In this document: piece by piece, positions 1-4,676 of the stretch
Numbering within the stretch: position 1 is the first letter of the stretch
How the letters are laid out: every line of letters begins with the position of its first letter
Assembly (NCBI GenBank): GCA_900548735.1
Contig: URMC01000091.1
Span: 1 to 5,968 of the forward strand
Length of the DNA stretch: 5,968 nucleotides
Direction of reading: 5' to 3'
DNA from: an uncultured Eubacteriales bacterium
Lineage (GTDB): Bacteria; Bacillota; Clostridia; Oscillospirales; CAG-272
Notes under the pieces: model-generated
Seen by the model: only the letters and a program-made list of their open reading frames with translations
What the model was told of the DNA's origin: nothing
The model's database searches: none
Made by a program: the position numbers and the translations under genes

Positions 1-315
1 CCCCCCGATGACGAAAAGTCTCAAAGATTTCGAAATACGCGCGCCAGAGGCGGGTGAGGAGTTCTCCTGTCAGGCTATCCATTGTACCATCAGATTTTTT
101 ACCCGCTTTTTTCAGAAATTCGGCTTTCCGGGTTGCTTTCAGGGGGTCGTTGTTCTTGTTGTCGGCAGGGGGTGTGGTGCCGTTGCTGTCACCGGGGTAT
201 TCGTGCCGGACGACGGGTCGGAAGGGGTGACGGTGCCGTTATCTTTCGTGGCACACGCGGTCAGCGCGCCCGCCGGCAGGCAGACGCAGAGCAGTAATGC
301 AAAAATTCTTTTCAC
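1..315 (-). pseudogene. Lipoprotein gene, 5' part, probable frameshift, runs off the left edge
   Basis: Read on the minus strand from a GTG at 315-313, with a Shine-Dalgarno GGGGTGAG at 328-321 five bases upstream. The product begins with a lipoprotein signal peptide: basic KR at residues 2-3, a hydrophobic core (IFALLLCVCLPAGAL) and a lipobox LTAC with Cys21 as the lipidated residue. A linker rich in Thr, Ser, Pro, Gly, Asn and Asp follows, as is usual for surface lipoproteins of Gram-positive bacteria. The starting frame stops after 58 codons (TGA, 141-139). One extra base in the C4 run at 197-194 would instead join it to a frame that stays open to the window edge, continuing the linker (GDSNGTTPPADNKNNDPL) into a charged region (KAEFLKKAGKKSDG). 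I infer a frameshift mutation or a homopolymer sequencing error. Function unknown. The gene has no room for a promoter before block B begins. Confidence 0.6.
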
Positions 316-331
316 GGTTTCTCACCCCGGC

Positions 332-664
332 GCGCACGGCATTGACAAGGCGGCGGTGGAGCAGTACGTGAGAAAATCCGGCGGCGAGGTCATCACCAAA
401 AAAGGGGCAACCTTTTATGCCGTGGCAATTTCGGCGGTACATATCTGCAAATGTATTTTCAGCGGGGTGGATACCGCGCTGACCGTTTCCACCATGATGC
501 ATGGGGAATACGGGGTGAGCGACGTATGTCTTTCCACGCTGTCGATGGTGGGCAACCGCGGCGTGAAAACCAGAATGCCCGCAGACCTGACCCCCGCGGA
601 GGAAGAGCTGCTTCGCCACTCGGCAAAGTGCCTGCGCGATGTGATTGATCAGGTGAAGTTCTGA
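332..664 (+). pseudogene. ldh: L-lactate dehydrogenase, C-terminal third only (5' truncated)
   Basis: About 107 codons up to the TGA at 662-664 match the C-terminal domain of NAD-dependent L-lactate dehydrogenase (pyruvate to lactate, cytoplasmic, fermentation). Recognisable pieces, in order: the helix IDKAAVEQYVRKSGGEVI, the substrate-pocket segment KGATFYAVAIS, the strand-turn VSTMMHGEYGVSDVCLS, and the terminal helix EEELLRHSAKCLRDVIDQ. The family is normally about 310-320 residues. The Rossmann NAD-binding domain and the catalytic Arg, Asp and His residues are all absent, so this fragment cannot be an active enzyme. The reading frame stays open leftward to position 8, but that part is only the antisense of the lipoprotein gene; homology ends near 331-341. 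An intrinsic terminator follows 12 bases after the stop, as expected for the native 3' end of ldh. Confidence 0.85.
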
Positions 665-676
665 CGGAACGAAAAG

Positions 677-717
677 AACCCCGGCAAGGAGCCCGAAAGC
701 CCCCTTGCCGGGGTTTT
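677..717 (+). terminator. Intrinsic terminator after ldh, probably bidirectional
   Basis: A perfect 13-bp stem pairs 677-689 (AACCCCGGCAAGG) with 703-715, with a 13-base loop, followed by a short T run (714-717). On the left the stem is flanked by AAAAG (672-676), so the minus-strand transcript also ends the hairpin in U-rich sequence. It can therefore stop ldh from the left and the gatY-gatD transcript from the right. Confidence 0.88.
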
Positions 718-743
718 GCTATGCGTTTTCCCTTTGCCGCTGC

Positions 744-761
744 GCCCCCCTTCCGGAGGGC
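744..761 (-). other. GC-rich hairpin just past gatD
   Basis: In the minus-strand transcript, 761-755 (GCCCTCC) pairs with 750-744 (GGGGGGC, one G-U pair) around the loop GGAA, which fits the GNRA tetraloop rule. It starts 9 bases after the gatD stop codon and lies between gatD and the terminator at 717-677. It has no U-run of its own, so it is more likely a 3'-end stabilising structure or incidental than a terminator. Confidence 0.35.
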
Positions 762-770
762 TTGCCCGGC

Positions 771-1814
771 TCAGAGCAGGAACATTACCTTTCCCTGCAC
801 TTTTGCGGGGTCGTGATAAAGAGCAAACGCTTCGTCCGCTTTTTCCAGCGGGAAGCGGCGGTAGATCAGCGCTTCGTCAAATTTCAGTTGCCCTGTGGCA
901 AAATAATGTGCCACCAGTTCCCACTCCTTTCCGGGGAAAGGCGAGGAATAACTCATCCACGAGCCGGTCAGGGTGAATTCTTTACGGTTCATACACTCCC
1001 ACAGGCTGGGGGTGAAGGTCATCTCCCGGTGAGGCGTGCCGATACAGCAGAAGTGCGCTTTATTGGCGGCAAGTTCAAAGCCCATCCGGATGGTGATGGG
1101 GTTGCCTGCGGTCTCAAAAACGTAATCAAAGCCCGAGCCATCGGTCAGCGCCTTGGCTTTCTCCATAAAATCGGGATCTTTGGTATCAATCGTTTCGTCA
1201 GCGCCCAGCCGCTTTGCCAGGGCGAGGCGCTCCTCCACAATATCAAACACCGTTACGCTTCTGGCGCCGAAAATTTTTGCCCATTGCGCGGCGAAAAGCC
1301 CGATGGTGCCGCCGCCCAGCACCGCCACATTGCCGCCGCCCTGATAGTTGTTGCAGAAAAGGCCGTGCAGGGAGACGGTTGCCGGTTCAAACATCGCGGC
1401 AACTTCAAACGGGATGGCGGGGTCAAACCGGACGGCATTTGCCTCCGGCAGGACAACGTATTCGGCAAACGCGCCCGCGTCATGCGAGCCGATAAAACCG
1501 TAATGCCGGCAGAGCGAATAGTTGCCGCGCCGGCAGTCCGCGCACTTCATACAGGGCAACAGCGGCGCGCCGGAAACCCGGTCGCCGACCTTGACTTTTG
1601 TAACGCCCTCGCCGACTTCGGTCACTTCCCCCGAAAACTCATGCCCGAGGATAATCGGGTAGTAGTGGGCGCCGCCGGAGAGTACGCGCGGGATGTCCGA
1701 GCCGCAGATGCCGACCGCACGGACGCGCACTTTGACGCACCCGGGGCGGATTTCGGGCTCCGGCACCTCGGTGTAACGGATATCTTCGTTTGCAAACAAT
1801 ACTGCCGCTTTCAT
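771..1814 (-). CDS. gatD: Galactitol-1-phosphate 5-dehydrogenase (zinc-dependent MDR)
   Basis: A 347-residue medium-chain zinc dehydrogenase. It is expected to oxidise galactitol-1-phosphate to tagatose-6-phosphate with NAD+ in the cytoplasm. Catalytic zinc residues are visible as Cys37 (GICGSD), His58-Glu59 (LGHEFSG) and Glu143 (FEP). Structural zinc cysteines are at 88, 91, 94 and 102. The Rossmann motif GGGTIG lies at 167-172, with Asp191 at the end of the second strand, which fits NAD rather than NADP. The segments GGAHYYPIILGHEFSG (47-62), PLLPC (84-88) and GSWMSYSSPFPGKEWE (284-299) match E. coli GatD closely from memory and separate it from generic alcohol or sorbitol dehydrogenases. 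The length is normal for the family. The ATG overlaps the gatY stop by four bases (ATGA), so translation is probably coupled; a GGAAGGCGG ribosome site lies inside the gatY end. Substrate assignment remains inferred, and a related polyol or polyol-phosphate is possible. Confidence 0.85.
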   Translation of the reverse strand: MKAAVLFANEDIRYTEVPEPEIRPGCVKVRVRAVGICGSDIPRVLSGGAHYYPIILGHEFSGEVTEVGEGVTKVKVGDRVSGAPLLPCMKCADCRRGNYSLCRHYGFIGSHDAGAFAEYVVLPEANAVRFDPAIPFEVAAMFEPATVSLHGLFCNNYQGGGNVAVLGGGTIGLFAAQWAKIFGARSVTVFDIVEERLALAKRLGADETIDTKDPDFMEKAKALTDGSGFDYVFETAGNPITIRMGFELAANKAHFCCIGTPHREMTFTPSLWECMNRKEFTLTGSWMSYSSPFPGKEWELVAHYFATGQLKFDEALIYRRFPLEKADEAFALYHDPAKVQGKVMFLL

Positions 1815-2680
1815 TTCGCCACCGCCTTCCCCGCGCAACCGCACACTGCCATGCGCTCTTTTACCAATTCCGTTACTTTCTTCATACCAAGCGCGCCGTA
1901 CTTTTTGGGGTCGTAGACCGCAGGGTCTGCCAGCACTTCCCTCACGCCCTCGGTGTACGCCACGCGCAATTCGGTGGCAAAATTGACTTTGCAGATGCCC
2001 TCCCGCACGCAATCGCGAATGCTCCGGTCACTCAGCCCCGACGCGCCGTGCAGAACCAACGGCAAGGAAAGCCCCGCCGCGTCCAGCGCCCGGCGGATTT
2101 CGGCAAGCCGTGCCACGTCCAGCACCGGGGTGCCGTGATAGAACCCGTGCGCCGTGCCGATTGCCACCGCCAAGGAGTCCACGCCGGTTTCCCGCACAAA
2201 GCGGACGGCGTCTGCGGGGTCGGTGTAGCCGCTGCCGGCACCGCCGTCCAGGTCGTCCTCTTTCCCGCCGACCTTGCCGAGTTCCGCCTCCACGGGGATG
2301 TTTTTGGCGTGCGCCGTTTCCGCCACGCGGCGGGAGAGCGCGATATTCTCCTCAAACCCCTCGTGTGAGCCGTCGATCATGACCGAGGAATAGCCTGCGG
2401 CAATGGCGTCACGCGCCAGTTCAAAAGAGGAACCGTGATCCAGGTGGAGCGCAATCGGCACGCTTGCCCGTTCTGCCAGCGCGCGAACGTTGGCGGAGTA
2501 CAGCGTAAGCCCCGCATAACGCACCGTGGAGGGCGTGGTCTGAATCAGCACCGGCGCGCCGAGTTCCTCTGCCGCGGCAACGATTGCCATTGCCATTTCC
2601 ATGTTTTCGGCATTGAAAGCGCCTACGGCGTATCCGCCGCGCTGTGCGTCAAGCAACATCTGTTTGGTAGTGCAGTACAT
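1811..2680 (-). CDS. gatY: Class II tagatose/fructose-bisphosphate aldolase
   Basis: A 289-residue zinc-dependent class II aldolase that reversibly splits a ketohexose-1,6-bisphosphate into DHAP and glyceraldehyde-3-phosphate. Family signatures: GAFNAENMEM near residues 20-29, the catalytic Asp81 with zinc ligand His82 (LHLDHG), GYSSVMIDGSH (96-106), EAELGKVGGKED (131-142) ahead of the flexible loop, zinc ligands His178 (GTAHGFY) and His211 (LHGASG), and the phosphate-binding KVNFATELR (231-239). The short GatY/KbaY-like length and the translationally coupled gatD favour tagatose-1,6-bisphosphate; a fructose-1,6-bisphosphate or other sugar-phosphate role cannot be excluded. The start at 2680 is fixed by AAGGAG at 2692-2687, six bases upstream. 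An in-frame extension to 2884 is open but lacks family homology and is probably leader. No GatZ partner, kinase or PTS gene is present in the window. Confidence 0.87.
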   Translation of the reverse strand: MYCTTKQMLLDAQRGGYAVGAFNAENMEMAMAIVAAAEELGAPVLIQTTPSTVRYAGLTLYSANVRALAERASVPIALHLDHGSSFELARDAIAAGYSSVMIDGSHEGFEENIALSRRVAETAHAKNIPVEAELGKVGGKEDDLDGGAGSGYTDPADAVRFVRETGVDSLAVAIGTAHGFYHGTPVLDVARLAEIRRALDAAGLSLPLVLHGASGLSDRSIRDCVREGICKVNFATELRVAYTEGVREVLADPAVYDPKKYGALGMKKVTELVKERMAVCGCAGKAVAK

Positions 2681-2830
2681 CTTTTTCTCCTTGTATTTCC
2701 GTATTTCCGCCCCGATTCCGCAAGGCAAAGCGCACCCCGCGGTAACGCCTGCGCAAGGGTTTTCTCCGCATATCCGGCGGCAGAGCGCGCCGCCCGCCGC
2801 CCGGCTTCGCGGTCGGTTTTTGCAGACCTC

Positions 2831-2860
2831 TTGACAGACGCGGGGGCGCGCCTGTATCAT
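2831..2860 (+). promoter_or_regulatory. Candidate SigA promoter towards the cyclophilin gene
   Basis: TTGACA (2831-2836, perfect -35) is followed by 18 bases and TATCAT (2855-2860, 5 of 6 matches to the -10 consensus). Transcription would begin near 2867 and give a leader of about 170 bases before the cyclophilin ATG. The spacer is strongly GC-rich, which is unusual. No better plus-strand promoter was found nearer the gene. Confidence 0.45.
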
Positions 2861-2889
2861 ACCGTTAAGGGGGGGTGCCGTCACTTTTG

Positions 2890-2918
2890 AGCATACAATA
2901 ATTTTCAGAATTTTGCAA
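2890..2918 (-). promoter_or_regulatory. Candidate promoter for gatY-gatD
   Basis: On the minus strand TTGCAA (2918-2913) and TATGCT (2895-2890) are separated by 17 bases, each matching 4 of 6 consensus positions, in AT-rich DNA. Transcription would start near 2883 and run through a roughly 200-base GC-rich leader before the gatY ATG at 2680. The match is moderate and the call is an inference from spacing and context. Confidence 0.4.
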
Positions 2919-2936
2919 GAGATGTTTGTAAAATTG

Positions 2937-2971
2937 AAAAATTCTCAAAAATTCTCACGAAAAAATGAGAA
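2937..2971. repeat. Tandem AAAAATTCTC repeat with adjoining inverted repeat
   Basis: AAAAATTCTC occurs twice head-to-tail (2937-2946 and 2947-2956). The second TTCTCA (2952-2957) is also half of an inverted repeat with TGAGAA (2966-2971), separated by 8 bases. The cluster lies in the leader of the cyclophilin gene and upstream of the candidate gatY promoter, so it could be a protein-binding site. It does not match the CIRCE or CtsR consensus sites of Firmicutes stress regulators. Confidence 0.4.
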
Positions 2972-3039
2972 AGCGACGGAACGTGCCGCCGGGCGCAAAC
3001 CCCTGTAAGGACAAATTTACAGAAAAAAAGGTAAAAGAA

Positions 3040-3549
3040 ATGGAACACCCGATTGTAGAGATTCAGATAAAAAACTATGGCACGATGAAAGCCGAACTGT
3101 ACCCCGAAATGGCACCCCTCACGGTCGCCAATTTTGTGGCGCTGGCGGAAAAGAACTTTTTTGACGGGCTGATCTTCCACCGCGTGATCAAGGGCTTTAT
3201 GTTGCAGGGCGGCGGATATGACGAGAACATGCAGGAGCGGGACGCCGGTGCCATCCGCGGGGAGTTTGCCGCCAACGGTTTCGGGCAGAATACCCTTCGC
3301 CACAAGCGCGGGGTGCTTTCCATGGCGCGCACCGGTGACCCAAACTCCGCCTCCTCTCAGTTTTTCGTGATGCATGCGGACGCCCCGCACCTGGACGGGC
3401 AGTACGCAGGCTTTGGTAAGGTGATTGAGGGTGAGGATGTGATCGACAAAATTGCCAACGTCAGGACCGGCAATTACGGCTGGTACATGCAGGACGTGCC
3501 GACCGAGCCTGTGGTGATTGAAACAGTAAAAGTGATCGAAAACGCATAA
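3040..3549 (+). CDS. Cyclophilin-type peptidyl-prolyl cis-trans isomerase
   Basis: A 169-residue single-domain cyclophilin that catalyses cis-trans isomerisation of Xaa-Pro bonds to help protein folding. There is no signal peptide, so it should act in the cytoplasm. Core motifs: YPEMAPLTVANFVALA (21-36), FHRVIKGFMLQGG (46-58) with the active-site Arg48, Phe53-region and Gln56, LSMART (93-98), SQFFV (106-110) and LDGQYAGFGKV (118-128). His117 sits where cyclophilin A has Trp121, a common bacterial substitution associated with weak cyclosporin binding. The length is normal for short bacterial cyclophilins. The start at 3040 is chosen because the Shine-Dalgarno-like AAAGGT lies about 7 bases upstream and homology begins there; the in-frame ATG at 2965 would add a non-conserved 25-residue tail. 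It is followed by an AT-rich repeat block and a terminator, so it is probably transcribed alone. Confidence 0.92.
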   Translation: MEHPIVEIQIKNYGTMKAELYPEMAPLTVANFVALAEKNFFDGLIFHRVIKGFMLQGGGYDENMQERDAGAIRGEFAANGFGQNTLRHKRGVLSMARTGDPNSASSQFFVMHADAPHLDGQYAGFGKVIEGEDVIDKIANVRTGNYGWYMQDVPTEPVVIETVKVIENA

Positions 3550-3550
3550 A

Positions 3551-3636
3551 ATTGGAATTTTAAAACGGATATTCTTTTGAAATTGGAATATTCATTGTAA
3601 AAACAAGAATATTCATTCCGTAAAATGGAATACGGA
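3551..3636. repeat. AT-rich repeat block with palindromic GAATATTC boxes
   Basis: Between the cyclophilin stop and its terminator lies an AT-rich stretch unlike its GC-rich surroundings. GAATATTCATT occurs at 3586-3596 and again at 3607-3617, exactly 21 bp apart; a weaker GGATATTCTT starts at 3567. GGAAT or its complement recurs at 3554, 3585, 3615 and 3627. Because GAATATTC is its own complement, 3586-3598 can pair with 3603-3614 as a 12-bp stem with one bulged A (3594) and an AAAA loop. A second small inverted repeat, TCCGT (3617-3621) / ACGGA (3632-3636), follows. No reading frame or poly-U tract is attached. Function unknown. Confidence 0.5.
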
Positions 3637-3641
3637 CAACG

Positions 3642-3683
3642 CCGCCGCAAGGGAAAAGCACCTCCCGCGGCGGTCTCTTTTTT
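3642..3683 (+). terminator. Intrinsic terminator after the cyclophilin gene
   Basis: CCGCCGC (3642-3648) and GGG (3651-3653) pair with CCC (3664-3666) and GCGGCGG (3667-3673), leaving two bulged As and a 10-base loop. The stem runs directly into the U-rich tract TCTCTTTTTT (3674-3683). It separates the cyclophilin transcript from the DUF975 promoter, which begins 22 bases later. Confidence 0.85.
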
Positions 3684-3704
3684 GACGAAATTGTGAAAAC
3701 GCCC

Positions 3705-3733
3705 TTGACAGATTCTTCACAAAATGTTATGCT
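3705..3733 (+). promoter_or_regulatory. Strong SigA promoter for the DUF975 gene
   Basis: TTGACA (3705-3710, perfect) is followed by 17 bases and TATGCT (3728-3733). A TG dinucleotide at 3725-3726 makes this an extended -10 promoter. The expected start is near 3740, giving a short leader of about 25 bases. A perfect 7-bp inverted repeat, TTGTGAA (3691-3697) and TTCACAA (3716-3722), is centred over the -35 hexamer and could be an operator. Confidence 0.8.
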
Positions 3734-3764
3734 AAAAGCGAAAACCGAAAGGAGGTTTTACATC

Positions 3765-4364
3765 ATGCAAACTGCTTCTGAATATCGCCGCCGCGCACGC
3801 GAAGCGCTGGAGGGCAACATTTTCGGCAACACCTGGCTGTTTATGGTGCTGGTGGTGCTGGTCACCGGTGCGATCCTCGGCGTGTCGGGCGTCATTTTCA
3901 TCGGTCCCCTGCTGCTCATCGGTCCCATTTCCATCGGGATCTGCTCTTACACCCTTCATGTGGTGCGCAACACCGAAAAGAAAAACAAGATCGACCCGCT
4001 GCTTGACGGGTTCCGCGGTTCGGTGGGCAACAGCATCCTGGTTGGGCTTCTTGCCACGATATTTACCGCCCTGTGGTCGTTGCTGTTTATCATCCCCGGT
4101 ATCGTGAAAGCGATTGCTTACTCGCAGTGCTACTTCATCGCGCTGGAGCATCCGGAGTATGATGCCAACACCAGCATTACCGAGAGCCGCAAGATGATGA
4201 ACGGGCACAAATGGGAGTATTTCTGCCTGCAGTTCAGCTTCATCGGTTGGATGATTGTCGGTTCGTTCTGCCTTGGCGTGGGTACGCTGTGGGTGAGCGC
4301 GTATATGAACGCCGCCAACGCCGCGTTCTACGAGGATCTGAAAAACCAGCCCGTAGTAGCCTGA
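3765..4364 (+). CDS. DUF975 family integral membrane protein
   Basis: A 199-residue membrane protein of the DUF975 family, common in Firmicutes and of unknown biochemical function. The N-terminus is short, basic and cytoplasmic-looking (SEYRRRAREALEGN). Hydrophobic segments lie at about 23-47, 49-66, 90-116 and 157-178, with a polar EKKNKIDPLLDGF loop near 71-83. The hallmark C-terminal region is present: ITESRKMMNGHKWEYFCLQFSFIGW (138-162), then YMNAANAAFYEDL (180-192). The start at 3765 is fixed by AAAGGAGG at 3748-3755, nine bases upstream, just after a strong promoter; an in-frame extension to 3693 would run through the promoter. It forms a single-gene unit bounded by its own promoter and a bidirectional terminator. 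A general membrane or envelope role is all that can be inferred. Confidence 0.88.
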   Translation: MQTASEYRRRAREALEGNIFGNTWLFMVLVVLVTGAILGVSGVIFIGPLLLIGPISIGICSYTLHVVRNTEKKNKIDPLLDGFRGSVGNSILVGLLATIFTALWSLLFIIPGIVKAIAYSQCYFIALEHPEYDANTSITESRKMMNGHKWEYFCLQFSFIGWMIVGSFCLGVGTLWVSAYMNAANAAFYEDLKNQPVVA

Positions 4365-4375
4365 AAATCCGATTG

Positions 4376-4403
4376 AAAAAACCGCGGAAATCCGCGGTTT
4401 TTT
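4376..4403. terminator. Bidirectional intrinsic terminator after the DUF975 gene
   Basis: A perfect 12-bp stem pairs AAAAAACCGCGG (4376-4387) with CCGCGGTTTTTT (4392-4403) around the loop AAAT. With six As on one side and six Ts on the other it works in either direction. It starts 11 bases after the DUF975 stop codon and ends just before the MFS promoter. Confidence 0.93.
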
Positions 4404-4405
4404 CG

Positions 4406-4434
4406 TTGATACGGTGCGCCGGCTGTGCTATAAT
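4406..4434 (+). promoter_or_regulatory. Near-consensus SigA promoter for the MFS gene
   Basis: TTGATA (4406-4411), 17 bases, then a perfect TATAAT (4429-4434) with an extended TG at 4426-4427. The start is expected near 4441, about 23 bases before the MFS ATG. The -35 begins two bases after the preceding terminator. Confidence 0.87.
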
Positions 4435-4463
4435 CGGGGTGCTTTGATTTCCGGAGAAAAGGA

Positions 4464-4676
4464 ATGGCGGAAAAGCCCTGTTCTGCGCCGAAAATGCGGA
4501 AAAAAGGGGGAGCCGCCAAGGGATTTGCAATGTATTCGTTTTTATTGGCGTTGATCTATCTTGCTTTTATCAGTCTCGGTCTGCCGGATGCCCTGCTGGG
4601 GGCGGCCTGGCCGGTGATGCACTCGGAGTTTGGCGTGAGCGTATCCTATATGGGAATGATCTCCATCATCATTTCC
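4464..4676 (+). pseudogene. MFS transporter, N-terminal ~71 codons only (3' truncated)
   Basis: The start at 4464 is supported by GGAG at 4453-4456, seven bases upstream, and by the strong promoter. After a basic N-terminus (MRKKGGAAKG), residues 22-43 form the first transmembrane helix. The segment GLPDALLGAAWPVMHSEF (39-56) followed by VSYMGMISIIIS (60-71) is typical of the start of major facilitator superfamily permeases of Firmicutes. Such proteins usually have about 390-400 residues and 12 helices. Similarity stops at Ser71 (about 4676), where the family normally continues with a Gly-Gly-Thr segment. From there the frame reads antisense through the hydrogenase-like gene until a stop at 4776-4778, giving a 104-codon chimeric frame. 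The substrate cannot be judged, and the fragment cannot be a working transporter. Confidence 0.8.

Larger units (their letters stand above)
2681..3039. other. Divergent gatY / cyclophilin intergenic region
   Basis: A 359-base gap without a convincing gene. The gatY-proximal part (about 2710-2865) is very GC-rich and would form the gatY leader, including a hairpin pairing 2776-2781 with 2789-2794 around a 7-base loop. The cyclophilin-proximal part (about 2885-2975) is AT-rich. It contains a 10-bp tandem repeat and a small inverted repeat, described separately. Candidate promoters for both directions lie within 2831-2918. Reading frames continue into this region from both flanking genes, but they show no family homology and precede good ribosome sites, so I treat them as leader. 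Confidence 0.6.

Noticed and set aside
8..664. A 218-codon plus-strand reading frame covering the left end
   Set aside because: Only the last ~107 codons resemble lactate dehydrogenase. The rest is antisense to the lipoprotein signal peptide and linker and has no dehydrogenase character.
705..1916. A 403-codon plus-strand frame opposite gatD
   Set aside because: It is the antisense shadow of gatD, which shows complete zinc and Rossmann motifs on the minus strand.
1811..2884. N-terminal extension of the aldolase to 2884
   Set aside because: The extra 68 residues have no similarity to class II aldolases, and a good ribosome binding site precedes the ATG at 2680.
2965..3039. A 25-residue N-terminal extension of the cyclophilin
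   Set aside because: It is rich in Lys, Arg and Pro without a signal peptide, is not conserved in the family, and the ribosome site sits before 3040.
331..4676. Composite transposon or genomic island between the two broken genes
   Set aside because: No transposase, integrase, terminal inverted repeats, target duplication or tRNA attachment site was found at either edge.
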